Assembly: GCF_013155465.1 (NCBI RefSeq)
Contig: NZ_JABJVX010000001.1
Coordinates: 186,001 to 250,000, forward strand
Length of the DNA: 64,000 nt
Origin: Alterinioella nitratireducens
GTDB lineage: Bacteria > Pseudomonadota > Alphaproteobacteria > Rhodobacterales > Rhodobacteraceae
Reading direction: 5' to 3'
Shown here: positions 41,104-51,926 of the stretch, in pieces
Layout of the letters: each line of letters starts with the position of its first letter
Numbering within the stretch: position 1 is the first letter of the stretch
Program-made: the position numbers and the translations under genes
The notes under the pieces: generated by a model
Databases searched by the model: none
Told to the model about the DNA's origin: nothing
What the model saw: only the letters and a program-made list of their open reading frames with translations

Positions 41104-44100
41104 TCAGGCGGCGGGGGGGACCGCTTGCAGGCTTTGCACGCCGATATCGCCCTCGCGCGCGGCACGGATGGCCAGTGCCGCGGAATGTGACCCGGCCGCC
41201 GTGGTAAAATAGGGGATCTTGTCATAGAGCGCGACCGAGCGGATTTCGCGGCTGTCTTCAACGGCTTGCGCGCCTTCGGTCGTGTTCAGGACCATCGCGA
41301 TGCGGTTGTCCTTCAGCATGTCGACGATATCGGGGCGGCCCTCATAGACCTTGTTTACCGTGTCGCAGGTCAGTCCGTGAGACTTGAGCCAGGCCGCCGA
41401 GCCGCGCGTGGCCACCAGGTCGAACCCCAGATCCGTCAGGATCTGCGCCGCCTCCAGCATCTGCGCGGTCTTGTCGGCATCCTTGATCGAGATGAAGACC
41501 AGGCCGCTTTGCGGCAGGACCGTGCCCGCCCCCATCTGCGCCTTGAGGAAGGCGCGGGGGAAGGACACGTCCCACCCCATCACCTCGCCGGTGGAACGCA
41601 TTTCGGGCCCCAGGATCGTATCGACACCGGGGAAGCGGGCGAAGGGCAGCACCGCTTCCTTGACGCTGAACCACGGCATCGCGGGGTCGGCCAGCGTCAT
41701 CGGGTCGGCCATGGGCAGGGTGCCGGGCTTGGCGTCCGAGGGATAGCTGCCGCGATGGGTGAAATTGGTCAGGGGCTCGCCCGCCATCAGCCGCGCGGCG
41801 ATGGAGGCGATCGCGGAGTCCGTCGCCTTGGCGACAAAGGGCACGGTGCGCGAGGCGCGGGGGTTGACCTCGATCAGGTAGACCTCACCGTCCTTGACCG
41901 CGAATTGCACGTTCATCAGCCCGACCACCTTGAGGCCCCGGGCCAGCGCCACCGTCTGCTTGTTCAATTCCTCGATGATTTCAGGGCTGAGCGAATGCGG
42001 CGGCAGGCAACAGGCGCTGTCCCCGGAATGCACGCCCGCCTCCTCGATATGCTGCATGATGCCCGCGACATGGACGTTTTCGCCATCGCAGAGCGCATCG
42101 ACATCGACCTCGACGGCCCCGTCCAGGTAGCTGTCCAGCAGCACCGGGCTGTCGCCCGAAACCACCACGGCCTCGGCGATGTAGCGTTCCAGGTGGGCGG
42201 TGTCGCGCACGATCTCCATCGCGCGGCCGCCAAGCACGTAGGAGGGCCGGATGACCAGCGGATAGCCCAGGTTTTCCGCCGCCTCGCGCGCCGCCGCGTC
42301 GCTGGAGGCGATGGCGTTGACGGGCTGTTTCAGGCCAAGGCGGTTCACCAGGTCCTGGAACCGCTCACGGTCCTCGGCCAGGTCGATGGCGTCGGGCGTG
42401 GTGCCGAGGATCGGGATGCCCGCCTCCTCCAGCGCGTTGGCCAGCTTCAGGGGCGTCTGGCCGCCGAACTGGACGATGACGCCGTGCAGGGTGCCGCTTT
42501 GCAGCTCGACCCGCAGGATCTCCATGACATGTTCGAAGGTCAGCGGCTCGAAATAGAGGCGGTCCGAGGTGTCGTAATCGGTGCTCACCGTCTCGGGGTT
42601 GCAGTTGATCATGATCGTCTCGTAGCCCGCGTCGGTCAGGGCGAAACAGGCATGACAGCAGCAATAGTCAAATTCGATGCCCTGGCCGATCCGGTTCGGT
42701 CCACCGCCCAAAATCACGACTTTTCTGGCTTCTGTGGGGCGCGCTTCACATTCCGCTTCACCCATGACGCTGTGTTCATATGTTGAATACATGTAAGGCG
42801 TCTGCGCTTCGAACTCCGCCGCGCAGGTGTCGATGCGCTTGAACTGCGCGACGACGCCCTGGGCGATGCGCGCATTGCGGATATCGGATTCCTTCGCGTC
42901 GGTCAGACGGGCCAGGCGCGCATCGGTGAAGCCCATCATCTTGAGCGCGCGCAGCCCGTCAGCATCCTGTGGCAAGCCATTGAGGCGGATGTTGTTTTCA
43001 GTCTCGACGATCTCGCGGATACGAGCCAGGAACCACGGGTCGAACGAGGTGATGGCGTGGATCTCGTCATCCGAGAGCCCCTCGCGCATGGCCTGCGCGA
43101 TGACACGGATGCGGTCCGGCGTCTGGTCGGACAGCGCCTTGAAAATCGCGGCCTTGTCGGGGGCGCCCGGAATGGCGATCTCGTCGAAGCCGGTCAGGCC
43201 CGTCTCCATGCTGGCCAGCGCCTTTTGCAGGCTCTCGTGGATCGTGCGCCCGATGGCCATGGCCTCGCCCACCGATTTCATCGCCGTGGTCAGGTTGGGC
43301 TGGCTGCCCGGAAACTTCTCGAAGGCGAAACGCGGGATCTTGGTCACGACATAGTCGATGGTCGGCTCGAAGCTGGCCGGTGTCACCTTGGTGATGTCAT
43401 TGTCCAGCTCATCCAGCGTGTAGCCCACGGCCAGTTTCGCGGCGATCTTGGCGATGGGAAAGCCCGTGGCCTTGGAGGCCAGCGCCGAGGAGCGGCTGAC
43501 GCGCGGGTTCATCTCGATCACGACCATGCGGCCATCATCGGGGTTCACCGCCCATTGCACGTTGGAGCCGCCGGTTTCCACCCCGATCTCGCGCAGCACG
43601 TTGATGCTATGCGTGCGCATGATCTGGTACTCCTTGTCGGTCAGCGTCAGGGCCGGGGCGACGGTGATGGAATCGCCTGTGTGCACGCCCATCGGGTCGA
43701 CGTTTTCGATGGAACAGACGATGATGGCGTTGTCGGCGCTGTCGCGCACGACCTCCATCTCGAACTCCTTCCAGCCCAGAAGGCTTTCGTCGATCAGGAT
43801 CTGCCCGACCGGCGAGGCATCCATGCCCGAGCGGCAGTAATGGATATAATCCTCGCGGTTATAGGCGACACCGCCGCCGGTGCCGCCAAGCGTGTAGGCG
43901 GGGCGGATGATGGCGGGCAGGCCGATCTCCTCCAGCGCCTCCAGCGCGATGGCGACGCCGGCCTGAAGGTCGGGCTTGCCGCTCTCTTTTTTCGGGGCGG
44001 TGACGATGGTGGCCTTTGGGTTCTCGATCCCCAACCGGTCCATCGCCTCGCGGAACAGCTTGCGATCCTCGGCCATTTCGATGGCCTCGCGCTTGGCCCC

Positions 44101-44448
44101 GATCATCTCGACGCCGAATTTTTCAAGCACGCCCATTTCCTCCAGCGCGAGGCTGGTGTTGAGGCCCGTCTGCCCGCCCATGGTCGGCAAGAGGGCGTCG
44201 GGGCGTTCCTTCTCGATGATCTTGGCCACGATCTCGGGCGTGATCGGCTCGATATAGGTGGCGTCGGCCAGGCCAGGATCGGTCATGATCGTGGCGGGGT
44301 TGGAGTTGACCAGGATCACCCGGTAACCTTCTTCGCGCAGGGCCTTGCAGGCTTGCGCGCCGGAATAGTCGAACTCGCAGGCCTGCCCGATGACGATGGG
44401 CCCCGCGCCGATGATCATGATGGAGTTGATATCGGTTCTTTTCGGCAT
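41104..44448 (-). CDS. carB: Carbamoyl-phosphate synthase large subunit
   Basis: 1114 residues. Two ATP-grasp halves are visible: [21 protein letters not shown] and [14 protein letters not shown]-type starts, [11 protein letters not shown] and the second half [17 protein letters not shown], with an MGS-like allosteric domain at the C-terminus (about 960-1100, [15 protein letters not shown]). It makes carbamoyl phosphate from glutamine-derived ammonia, bicarbonate and two ATP for arginine and pyrimidine synthesis. The small subunit carA is not in the window. Monocistronic here. Confidence 0.97.
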   Translation of the reverse strand: MPKRTDINSIMIIGAGPIVIGQACEFDYSGAQACKALREEGYRVILVNSNPATIMTDPGLADATYIEPITPEIVAKIIEKERPDALLPTMGGQTGLNTSLALEEMGVLEKFGVEMIGAKREAIEMAEDRKLFREAMDRLGIENPKATIVTAPKKESGKPDLQAGVAIALEALEEIGLPAIIRPAYTLGGTGGGVAYNREDYIHYCRSGMDASPVGQILIDESLLGWKEFEMEVVRDSADNAIIVCSIENVDPMGVHTGDSITVAPALTLTDKEYQIMRTHSINVLREIGVETGGSNVQWAVNPDDGRMVVIEMNPRVSRSSALASKATGFPIAKIAAKLAVGYTLDELDNDITKVTPASFEPTIDYVVTKIPRFAFEKFPGSQPNLTTAMKSVGEAMAIGRTIHESLQKALASMETGLTGFDEIAIPGAPDKAAIFKALSDQTPDRIRVIAQAMREGLSDDEIHAITSFDPWFLARIREIVETENNIRLNGLPQDADGLRALKMMGFTDARLARLTDAKESDIRNARIAQGVVAQFKRIDTCAAEFEAQTPYMYSTYEHSVMGEAECEARPTEARKVVILGGGPNRIGQGIEFDYCCCHACFALTDAGYETIMINCNPETVSTDYDTSDRLYFEPLTFEHVMEILRVELQSGTLHGVIVQFGGQTPLKLANALEEAGIPILGTTPDAIDLAEDRERFQDLVNRLGLKQPVNAIASSDAAAREAAENLGYPLVIRPSYVLGGRAMEIVRDTAHLERYIAEAVVVSGDSPVLLDSYLDGAVEVDVDALCDGENVHVAGIMQHIEEAGVHSGDSACCLPPHSLSPEIIEELNKQTVALARGLKVVGLMNVQFAVKDGEVYLIEVNPRASRTVPFVAKATDSAIASIAARLMAGEPLTNFTHRGSYPSDAKPGTLPMADPMTLADPAMPWFSVKEAVLPFARFPGVDTILGPEMRSTGEVMGWDVSFPRAFLKAQMGAGTVLPQSGLVFISIKDADKTAQMLEAAQILTDLGFDLVATRGSAAWLKSHGLTCDTVNKVYEGRPDIVDMLKDNRIAMVLNTTEGAQAVEDSREIRSVALYDKIPYFTTAAGSHSAALAIRAAREGDIGVQSLQAVPPAA

Positions 44449-44575
44449 TTTGGCACCCCGGTGGCAGACAGGTGGACGCGCGAGCGGCCCGCGCGCAAAT
44501 TGTTCTGCGTTTTAGGCATATCGCGCCGGGGCGCAAGGGGGCGGGGGCAGGTTTTGCGGAAATACCCGCGCGGGG

Positions 44576-45799
44576 TCACGCCATATAGTCGCGCGTCAGC
44601 GGCACCGCCTGCTTGTCGCGGGCCAATTGCACCTGGAAGACGCATTGCCGCCCGTGCCGGAATGCCATCTCGCTGGCGGCAAGGTAATAGCGCCACATGC
44701 GCACGAAGCGCTCGTCATAGAGCATCAGCGCCGCGTCCGATTTGGCCTCGAACCGCTCCAGCCAGTGGCGCAGGGTCTCGGCGTAATGCAGCCGCCAGAC
44801 CTCGATATCGGTCTGAAAGAGCCCCGCCGCCTCGAACGCGCGCGACATTTCCGACAGCGCGGGGACATAGCCGCCCGGAAAGATGTATTTCGTGATCCAG
44901 GGGCTGGTGGTGCCGGGCGGGGCCGCGCGCCCGATGGTGTGGATCAGGGCCACGCCATCCTCGGTCAACCGGTCGCGCACGGTGTCGAAATAGGTCCGGT
45001 AATGCGGCACGCCGACATGTTCGAACATGCCGACCGAGACGATGCGGTCGAACTGCCCGGTCACGTCGCGGTAATCGCGCAGCTCGAATTTCACCTTGTC
45101 CGACAGCCCCTCGGCCTCGGCGCGCTTGGTGGCCCAGGCATGTTGCTCGGTCGAGAGGGTGACGCCCAGAACCTCGGCCCCGTGATCGCGCGCGAGGCTG
45201 AGCGCCAGCCCGCCCCACCCGCAGCCGATCTCGAACACGCGCATTCCGGGCTCCAGCAGCAATTTTCTGGCGATATGCGCCTTCTTGGCGGCCTGCGCTT
45301 CCTCCAGGCTCATCTCGGGCTGCCGGAAATAGGCGCAGGAATATTGCCGGTCTTCGTCGAGGAAGAGATCGTAGAGCGTCGCCGACAGGTCATAATGATG
45401 CGCCACGTTCTGCCGCGCGCGATGGGCCGGGTTCCACTGGTCGAAGCGGCGTCGTGCCCGCCTCGCGGCCTGCGACGACCTGCGCCACCACAGATGACCC
45501 GAACGTTCCACGTTCACGGTCAGGAAGGTCAGAAACCCGCGCAGGTCGTCATCGCCTATGGTCAGGCGGCCATCCATATAGCCCTCGCCCAGGGCCATAT
45601 CGGTGGTCAGCACCAGCTTGCGGGGCAGGTCGGGGTCGTGAAACCGCAGCGACACCGACGGGCCGTCGGCGCCCGAATAGGTCCGGGTCGTGCCATCCGC
45701 AAGCTGCACGTCAACGCGGCCCACGCGCACGAAGCCGCGCATAATGTGATCGAAGAGGCGCTCCCACATCGCCCGCACTCCCTCGGAAATCCCCGACAT
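44576..45799 (-). CDS. cfa: Cyclopropane-fatty-acyl-phospholipid synthase family methyltransferase
   Basis: 407 residues. The SAM site is FEIGCGWGGLALSLA; further family marks are NVAHHYDLSATLYDLFLDED, YSCAYFRQPEMSLEEAQAAK, SVGMFEHVGVPHY and KYIFPGGYVPALSE. It transfers a methylene from SAM to cis double bonds of phospholipids at the inner membrane. Some alphaproteobacterial relatives make other methylated fatty acids, so exact product is not certain. It is divergent from aspS with 167 bp between starts. Confidence 0.9.
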   Translation of the reverse strand: MSGISEGVRAMWERLFDHIMRGFVRVGRVDVQLADGTTRTYSGADGPSVSLRFHDPDLPRKLVLTTDMALGEGYMDGRLTIGDDDLRGFLTFLTVNVERSGHLWWRRSSQAARRARRRFDQWNPAHRARQNVAHHYDLSATLYDLFLDEDRQYSCAYFRQPEMSLEEAQAAKKAHIARKLLLEPGMRVFEIGCGWGGLALSLARDHGAEVLGVTLSTEQHAWATKRAEAEGLSDKVKFELRDYRDVTGQFDRIVSVGMFEHVGVPHYRTYFDTVRDRLTEDGVALIHTIGRAAPPGTTSPWITKYIFPGGYVPALSEMSRAFEAAGLFQTDIEVWRLHYAETLRHWLERFEAKSDAALMLYDERFVRMWRYYLAASEMAFRHGRQCVFQVQLARDKQAVPLTRDYMA

Positions 45800-45966
45800 A
45801 TTCCATCGCTTACGCGACCGAGATTGCCGTTTCGCGCGGCGAATTCAAGCCCTTGGCGACCTGGCGCACGCAACCGTACCTTTCGCGCCGATGACGCGGC
45901 TTGACTTCCCGCGCCTGAGACGGTGTATCCGCACGGGTGATTATCCAGCCCCGAAGGGACTTAAAC

Positions 45967-47973
45967 ATGCACAGCTTTCGCAGCCATACATGCGCCGATC
46001 TGACCAAAGCCGATGTCGGTGAACCCGTGCGCCTGTCGGGATGGGTCCACCGGGTGCGCGACCATGGCGGGGTGCTGTTCATCGACCTGCGCGACCATTA
46101 CGGCATCACGCAAGTTATCGCCGATGGTGACAGCCCGGTCTTTTCGCAGCTGGAGAAAGTGCGCTCGGAATGGTGCATCCGCATCGACGGCACCGTGCTG
46201 GAACGTGACGCGTCGCTGGTCAACCCGAACCTGCCGACCGGCGAGATCGAGGTTTTCGTGCGTGACCTGGAGGTTCTGGGCGCGGCCGGTGAATTGCCGC
46301 TGATGGTGTTCGGTGATCAGGACTACCCGGAAGAAACGCGCCTGCGCTACCGCTTTCTCGATCTGCGGCGCGAGAAGATGCAGAAGAACATGAAACTGCG
46401 CTCGGATGTCGTCCGCTCGATCCGGCAACGCATGTGGGACGCCGATTTCAACGAGTTCCAGACCCCCATCATCACCGCATCCTCGCCCGAAGGCGCGCGC
46501 GATTTCCTGGTGCCAAGCCGCCTGCATCCGGGCAAGTTCTACGCCCTGCCGCAGGCCCCGCAGCAGTTCAAGCAGCTTCTGATGGTCTCGGGCTTCGACA
46601 AGTATTTCCAGATCGCGCCGTGTTTCCGCGACGAAGACCCGCGCGCCGACCGCTCGCCCACCGATTTCTACCAGCTCGACATGGAGATGAGTTTCGTCAC
46701 GCAGGAGGATGTGTTCGCGACCATCCAGCCGGTGATCCAGGGGATTTTCGAGGAATTCGGCGAGGGGCATTCGGTCGACAAGGTCTGGCCGCAGATTTCC
46801 TATCGGGATGCCGCGCTCTGGTATGGCACCGACAAGCCCGACCTGCGCAATCCGATCAAGATGCAGGTGGTCAGTGACCATTTCCGCGGCTCGGGCTTCG
46901 CCATCTTCGCCAAGCTGTTGGAGCAAGACGGCACAGAGGTGCGCGCCATCCCCGCGCCGGGGGGCGGCAGCCGCAAGTTCTGCGACCGCATGAACAAGTT
47001 CGCGCAGGAGGAAGGGCTGCCCGGCATGGGCTATATCTTCTGGCGTGAACGACCGAAGACTGACTTGCAAAAGAACGACGCCGAGGATGAAGATGCAGAA
47101 CTGGACCTCATGTCTATGCTGCAAGCATGGGAAATCCGAGAAAAAGACGGAGGCGAAGCGCTTCGAAACGCTCTTAAGAGGCGCGAGCGTGAAGACGGTG
47201 ATCTAAACGAGGTTCGTGATCGGATTGAAACGCATTGGCAAGGCGGCGAAAGCGCTCAGGCCGAATTTCTGTTGAACGCATATTTCGGTCCATTTGAAGC
47301 CGCAGGCCCCTTGGCCAAGAATATCGGCCCCGAACGCACCGAAGCGATCCGCACGCAGCTTGGCCTTGGCGTCGGCGACGCGGCGTTCTTCCTGGCGGGC
47401 AAGCCGTCCCAGTTCGAGCTTGTCGCAGGCCGTGCCCGCACTGTCATTGGCAACGAGCTGAAACTGACCGAAGAAAACCGCTTCGCCTTCGCCTGGATCG
47501 TCGATTTCCCGCTCTACGAGAAGGACGAGGACACCGGCAGGATCGACTTCAGCCATAACCCGTTCTCGATGCCGCAAGGCGGGATGGCGGCACTGGAAGG
47601 TGATCCGCTGGAGGCGCTCGGCTACCAGTATGATCTGGCCTGCAACGGGTATGAACTGGTCTCGGGCGCGATCCGGAACCACAAGCCCGAGATCATGTTC
47701 AAGGCGTTCGAACTGGCCGGCTACGGCGAGGCGGAGGTGCGCAAGCGTTTCGGCGGCATGGTCAACGCCTTCACCTTCGGCGCGCCGCCGCATGGTGGAT
47801 GTGCGGCAGGGATCGACCGGATCGTGATGCTCCTGGCCGATGAGGCCAATATCCGCGAGGTCATCCTCTTCCCGATGAACCAGCGCGCCGAGGATCTGAT
47901 GATGGACGCCCCGTCCGAGCCTGCATCCGGGCAACTGATGGAACTGGGCCTGCGCGTCATTCCGCAGGACTGA
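45967..47973 (+). CDS. aspS: Aspartyl-tRNA synthetase with an in-frame insert
   Basis: 668 residues from the ATG at 45967; usual bacterial length is about 590. The N-terminal OB-fold ([15 protein letters not shown]), class II motif 2 ([19 protein letters not shown]) and motif 3 ([14 protein letters not shown]) are normal. Between FWRE (residue 361) and the conserved [18 protein letters not shown] in the GAD domain lies about 80 extra residues, highly charged and lower in GC. Without them the protein would have normal length. It charges tRNA-Asp; in alphaproteobacteria often also tRNA-Asn. The essential function suggests the insert is tolerated. Confidence 0.95.
   Translation: MHSFRSHTCADLTKADVGEPVRLSGWVHRVRDHGGVLFIDLRDHYGITQVIADGDSPVFSQLEKVRSEWCIRIDGTVLERDASLVNPNLPTGEIEVFVRDLEVLGAAGELPLMVFGDQDYPEETRLRYRFLDLRREKMQKNMKLRSDVVRSIRQRMWDADFNEFQTPIITASSPEGARDFLVPSRLHPGKFYALPQAPQQFKQLLMVSGFDKYFQIAPCFRDEDPRADRSPTDFYQLDMEMSFVTQEDVFATIQPVIQGIFEEFGEGHSVDKVWPQISYRDAALWYGTDKPDLRNPIKMQVVSDHFRGSGFAIFAKLLEQDGTEVRAIPAPGGGSRKFCDRMNKFAQEEGLPGMGYIFWRERPKTDLQKNDAEDEDAELDLMSMLQAWEIREKDGGEALRNALKRREREDGDLNEVRDRIETHWQGGESAQAEFLLNAYFGPFEAAGPLAKNIGPERTEAIRTQLGLGVGDAAFFLAGKPSQFELVAGRARTVIGNELKLTEENRFAFAWIVDFPLYEKDEDTGRIDFSHNPFSMPQGGMAALEGDPLEALGYQYDLACNGYELVSGAIRNHKPEIMFKAFELAGYGEAEVRKRFGGMVNAFTFGAPPHGGCAAGIDRIVMLLADEANIREVILFPMNQRAEDLMMDAPSEPASGQLMELGLRVIPQD
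47050..47292 (+). other. Lower-GC in-frame insert within aspS
   Basis: About 243 bp (81 codons). Three hand-counted 60-base blocks inside it (47101-47280) are 32, 31 and 33 G+C, about 53 percent, clearly below the surrounding gene. The encoded peptide is acidic then helical and basic: [47 protein letters not shown]. It contains short perfect palindromes GAAGCGCTTC and CTCTTAAGAG. No splice-site residues for an intein and no clear target duplication are seen. Confidence 0.7.
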
Positions 47974-47979
47974 CCGAGG

Positions 47980-48005
47980 GGGCGGCGGATTGCTGCTCGC
48001 CGCCC
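47980..48005 (+). terminator. Hairpin after aspS
   Basis: 8-bp stem GGGCGGCG (47980-47987) / CGCCGCCC (47998-48005), 6 nt after the aspS stop, followed by TCATCTTG. Weak T-run; probable terminator. Confidence 0.6.
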
Positions 48006-48081
48006 TCATCTTGATCTATCGCGCCTCTGATGGGTAAGGTATGGTTGCGCTCAGACCGACTTGACCGGATGTTTTTGCCCG

Positions 48082-49431
48082 ATGTCCTTCCACGCACAAA
48101 TTCGCTTCGGCACCGGGCTTTCGCCCGCCCATCCGCCTGCCTCGCGTGACGAGATGCTGGCCCGTCTGGCCGGTCCCGACCAGATCGCCGCCGCCTTTCC
48201 GCAGGAAGGGTATGCGGCGCGCGCAGAACGTGCGCTGGAATTTGTCGCTGCCCGCCGCGACCTCACGCAGGGCGAGGCCGAGGCTGCGCTGTCCGAACGC
48301 CTGTCGCGCGAAATGCGCGAGGACAATTTTCGCCAGATGGCGCTGACGCTTGCGCGTGGCGTGGCCAGCCCGGATGGCCTTCGCGAACGCCTGACCTGGT
48401 TCTGGGCCGATCATTTCACCACCGTGCGCCGCAGCGCCGCGATGCGGGGCGCCATCACCGGCTATGTCGAGGACGCCATTCGCCCCCATGTCGCGGGCCG
48501 GTTCGGCGACATGCTGGCATCGGCTGTCCTGCATCCCGCGATGGTGCTCTACCTTGATCAGGATCGCTCGGTCGGACCCAATTCGCCTGCCGGATTGCGG
48601 ACCGGGCTCAGCCTGAACGAGAACCTGGCGCGCGAGGTGCTGGAACTGCACACGCTCGGCGTCGATGCGGGCTACAGCCAGCGCGACGTGCGCGAAATGG
48701 CCGAGTTGCTGACCGGTATCGGCATCCGCCAGAGGCGGGAGCTGATCTTTCGCCCCGGCCATGCCGAACCGGGCGCTGAAACGGTCTTCGGCGCGACCTA
48801 TGGCGGGGCGCGTTCGGCCGATCTCTCCGAGATCCGGGCGGCCCTGCACGATCTTGCCCTGCGCCCCGAAACCGCGCGCCATATTTGCGGCAAGCTGGCC
48901 GACTATTTCATCTCCGACACGCCCGATCCCGGCCTGATAGACACCATGGCGGCGGCCTGGGACGATACCGGCGGCGCCTTCTTGCCGGTCCTGGACACGA
49001 TGCTGTCACATCCCGCCGCCTGGGCGGATGTGCCGGGGCGGGTCAAGCGCCCGTTTCATTTCATCACCTCGGCGCTGCGCGCCCTCGGAACTCCGCCAGA
49101 CCAGATCGCCAATGCTTCGCGTCAGAGGGTCAACACGCGGCTGAACCTGCCGCTCATTGCCATGGGCCAGCGCTGGCAGGGGGCGGCGGGTCCGGATGGC
49201 TATTTCGACGATGACCGCGAGTGGATCCGGCCCCAGACGCTGGCCGCTCGGATCGGGTGGGCGATGCTGACGGCGAGCGAGATGCCGCGGCCGCCCGATC
49301 CGCGCGATTTCGTCGTGACCGCGCTTGGCGACACGGCCAGCCCCGATCTGCGTCGCGCCGCCGCCCGCGCCGAAACCCGCGCCGAGGGGGTTGGCATCGT
49401 GCTGGCCGCGCCCGAGTTCCAGAGGAGCTGA
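48082..49431 (+). CDS. DUF1800 family protein
   Basis: 449 residues from the ATG at 48082; a TTG at 48061 would add 7 residues. The family pattern is seen in RLTWFWADHFTTVRR, LASAVLHPAMVLYLDQ, SLNENLAREVLELHTLGVDAGYSQ-type core (residues about 180-205) and RHICGKLADYFISDTPDP. DUF1800 proteins are nearly always paired with DUF1501 proteins, as here, with 1 nt between the two genes. No signal peptide is evident. Function unknown. Confidence 0.9.
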   Translation: MSFHAQIRFGTGLSPAHPPASRDEMLARLAGPDQIAAAFPQEGYAARAERALEFVAARRDLTQGEAEAALSERLSREMREDNFRQMALTLARGVASPDGLRERLTWFWADHFTTVRRSAAMRGAITGYVEDAIRPHVAGRFGDMLASAVLHPAMVLYLDQDRSVGPNSPAGLRTGLSLNENLAREVLELHTLGVDAGYSQRDVREMAELLTGIGIRQRRELIFRPGHAEPGAETVFGATYGGARSADLSEIRAALHDLALRPETARHICGKLADYFISDTPDPGLIDTMAAAWDDTGGAFLPVLDTMLSHPAAWADVPGRVKRPFHFITSALRALGTPPDQIANASRQRVNTRLNLPLIAMGQRWQGAAGPDGYFDDDREWIRPQTLAARIGWAMLTASEMPRPPDPRDFVVTALGDTASPDLRRAAARAETRAEGVGIVLAAPEFQRS

Positions 49432-49432
49432 C

Positions 49433-50641
49433 ATGCCCGCAATCACCCGCCGCCAGATGCTTGCGCTTGGATGCTCGGCCGCCGCCAGCCCGCTGATCAC
49501 ACCCGTGGCCTTCGCCTCGTTGCCCACCGATCACCGGCTGGTCGTCATCATCTTGCGCGGCGCGATGGACGGGCTGGACGTGGTGCAGCCCTATGGCGAC
49601 CCGGCGCTGGCGAGGCTTCGCCCCGGCTTCGATATCGGGCCCGATGCAGGCGCGCGCGACCTTGACGGGTTCTTCGCGCTGCATCCCGGTCTGCGCGATC
49701 TCTGGCCGCTTTGGCAGGCCGGTGAGCTTGGTTTTGCCCACGCTGTTTCAACGCCCTACCGCAACGCGCGCAGCCATTTCGACGGTCAGGATCTTCTGGA
49801 GGCGGGGACCGGGCCGGGCGCGGATGCGCGTGATGGCTGGCTCAACCGGCTGGTGCAGACCATTCCCGGTGCGACGCGGGAAACCGCGCTGGCCGTAGGC
49901 CGGGACGAGGCGCTGATCCTGCGTGGGTCCGCGCCCACCTCGGACTGGTCGCCCGCCGCGCGCCTGCTGCTGTCGCCCGCGACCTCGGACCTGCTGGCCG
50001 CCGTCTACCATGACGATCCGCTGTTCCAGGCAACTTTCGATGAGGCGCAATTCCTGTCCGGTCTGCTCCACGGCGACTTCTCCGAAGCGGAGGGCGACGG
50101 GATGATGGCGGGGATGCAGGACGCGATGGCAGGCGCGGGCCAGGCCGAAGCTGTCAACGTGATTGCCGATTTCGCCGCCGAACGGCTGCGCGCCGAGGCG
50201 CGGATCGCCAGTTTTTCGATCGGCGGTTGGGACACGCATCGCAGCCAGCAAGGCGGGCTGACCCGCGCGCTCGGCCATCTGTCGACCGCGATCTTGCGGC
50301 TGCGCGCGGGGCTTGGGCCGGATTGGAGCCAGACCACCGTTCTGGCAATGACAGAGTTCGGCCGCACGGCGGCTGAGAACGGCAGCGGCGGCACCGATCA
50401 CGGCACCGGCAGCGCGTTGATCATGGCGGGCGGCGCCGTGCGCGGGGGCATGGTGTTGGGCGATTGGCCGGGGCTGGAGGAGGCCGCGCTCTTCGATCGG
50501 CGCGACCTGATGCCGACCCGCGATATCCGCGCCTATGCCGGGTGGGCCATGGCGGGGCTTTTCGGCACCGACCGCGGCGCATTGGAAGGCCAGGTGTTTC
50601 CCGGGCTCGACCTGGGCGCCGATCCCGGGTTGCTGCGATAG
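49433..50641 (+). CDS. DUF1501 family protein, Tat-exported
   Basis: 402 residues; AGAGGAG lies just before the ATG at 49433. The N-terminus MPAITRRQMLALGCSAAAS holds a twin-arginine signal, so it is likely exported folded. The core is sulfatase/phosphatase-like: LVVIILRGAMDGLDVVQPYG, NARSHFDGQDLLEAG, SIGGWDTHRSQQGG and VLAMTEFGRTAAENGSGGTDH, conserved in DUF1501. It follows the DUF1800 gene within one transcript. The pair's biochemical role is unknown. Confidence 0.9.
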   Translation: MPAITRRQMLALGCSAAASPLITPVAFASLPTDHRLVVIILRGAMDGLDVVQPYGDPALARLRPGFDIGPDAGARDLDGFFALHPGLRDLWPLWQAGELGFAHAVSTPYRNARSHFDGQDLLEAGTGPGADARDGWLNRLVQTIPGATRETALAVGRDEALILRGSAPTSDWSPAARLLLSPATSDLLAAVYHDDPLFQATFDEAQFLSGLLHGDFSEAEGDGMMAGMQDAMAGAGQAEAVNVIADFAAERLRAEARIASFSIGGWDTHRSQQGGLTRALGHLSTAILRLRAGLGPDWSQTTVLAMTEFGRTAAENGSGGTDHGTGSALIMAGGAVRGGMVLGDWPGLEEAALFDRRDLMPTRDIRAYAGWAMAGLFGTDRGALEGQVFPGLDLGADPGLLR

Positions 50642-50655
50642 GTCACGGGGGCCGA

Positions 50656-51381
50656 TCAGACCGCCGCCATGCCCGCCATCCGGGAGGCCAGCTGCGCCTT
50701 GAGCCGCGCCCGTTCGCCCTGCTTCAACGTTCCCGGCAGCGCGGTCGCGGTTTCCGCCAGCAACGTGTCATGCGCCGAGCGGGCCAGCCCAAGCAGGAAC
50801 CGGCGCAGATACCCCATCGGCGGCGCGTCCCGGTCCAGCAGCGCGATGGCATGGGCCAGGTCTTCGCGCAGCGCCAGACGGTCAGGCTCCAGCACCGTCG
50901 CATCCAGCGGGCGCGGCCCTTGCGGGCGCATATCCTCGGGCAGGTGACGCAGGATCTCGGACTGGAAGGCGGCCAGCGTGTCGACCGGCTTGGGCAGGAA
51001 CCCGTCCGCCCCGGCCTCAAGCGCCGTCCTGGCCGCCGCTTCCCGCTCCGCGCCCGAAGTGGCCAGCACGACCGGCACCCGGTGCGCGGCGCGGTTCATT
51101 TCGCGGATCAGCGACAGGCCCGAGCCGTCCGGCAGCCCCAGATCGACCACCGCGACCGAAGGCCGGTAGGTTCTCAGGTGCCGATGGGCCGAGGCCAGGC
51201 AGTCGGCCCGCCGGATGCGCGCGCCCGAGCGCAGGCACAACAGGCGCAGCGCCTCGGATGCGAAGCGGCTGTCTTCCACCGCCAGGATGGTCAGCCCCTG
51301 CAAGGGCCGCGCGGGCGTCGGTTTCGGATGAAAGAACGGCAGGTCAGTATCCGTTCTGGACGTATCGGTTTCCATAATCAT
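50656..51381 (-). CDS. Single-receiver response regulator
   Basis: 241 residues from the ATG at 51381, with GGGGGG just upstream; an ATG two codons later is also possible. The receiver domain at about 28-150 has the acidic pair VEDS, phospho-acceptor Asp in AVVDLGLPDGSG, the Ser/Thr in LATSGAE and Lys in FLPKPVD. The C-terminal 90 residues are helical (LREDLAHAIALLDRD, LARSAHDTLLAETATAL) without a DNA-binding motif. It is convergent with the DUF1501 gene. The cognate kinase and output are unknown. Confidence 0.85.
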   Translation of the reverse strand: MIMETDTSRTDTDLPFFHPKPTPARPLQGLTILAVEDSRFASEALRLLCLRSGARIRRADCLASAHRHLRTYRPSVAVVDLGLPDGSGLSLIREMNRAAHRVPVVLATSGAEREAAARTALEAGADGFLPKPVDTLAAFQSEILRHLPEDMRPQGPRPLDATVLEPDRLALREDLAHAIALLDRDAPPMGYLRRFLLGLARSAHDTLLAETATALPGTLKQGERARLKAQLASRMAGMAAV

Positions 51382-51521
51382 AGCCCCCCAAAGGCGATTC
51401 TGGGGATGATTAAACAGTCTCAAGGTTGACAGATCGTAAATGTCGCCGCGGCGACGCGCCGCTTGTCTTTTCGCGGCCGCAGCGCCATATCCGGGACCAG
51501 ACCAGCAAGGAAGGAAATCGG

Positions 51522-51926
51522 ATGATCGGACGGCTCAACCACGTCGCCATCGCGGTGCCCGATCTGGAGGCGGCAACCGCCCAGTATCGCGACACGTTGG
51601 GGGCAATAGTGAACCCGCCCCAGGATGAGCCCGACCACGGCGTCACCGTCGTCTTCATCGAGCTTCCCAACACCAAGATCGAGCTTCTGCACCCCCTGGG
51701 CGAGGGCAGCCCGATCGCGGGTTTCCTGGAGAAGAACCCCTCGGGCGGCATCCATCACATCTGCTACGAGGTCGAGGATATCCTGTCCGCCCGCGACCGG
51801 CTGCAATCCTCGGGCGCACGTGTCCTTGGCACCGGCGAGCCCAGGATCGGCGCGCATGGCAAGCCGGTGCTGTTCCTGCATCCCAAGGATTTCACCGGCA
51901 CGCTGGTCGAATTGGAGCAGGTGTGA
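51522..51926 (+). CDS. mce: Methylmalonyl-CoA epimerase
   Basis: 134 residues; AAGGAAGGAA precedes the ATG at 51522. It is a VOC-fold metal enzyme: first metal His in LNHVAIAVPDLE, second in GGIHHICYEVEDI, and Glu in TLVELEQV at the C-terminus. It interconverts (S)- and (R)-methylmalonyl-CoA in propionyl-CoA breakdown. Its stop overlaps the start of the DUF1467 gene (TGATG), the usual alphaproteobacterial arrangement. Confidence 0.95.
   Translation: MIGRLNHVAIAVPDLEAATAQYRDTLGAIVNPPQDEPDHGVTVVFIELPNTKIELLHPLGEGSPIAGFLEKNPSGGIHHICYEVEDILSARDRLQSSGARVLGTGEPRIGAHGKPVLFLHPKDFTGTLVELEQV

Noticed and set aside
47050-47292. Intein in aspS
   Set aside because: Too short, no Cys/Ser at the left junction, no His-Asn before Cys/Ser/Thr at the right, no homing endonuclease or splicing blocks.
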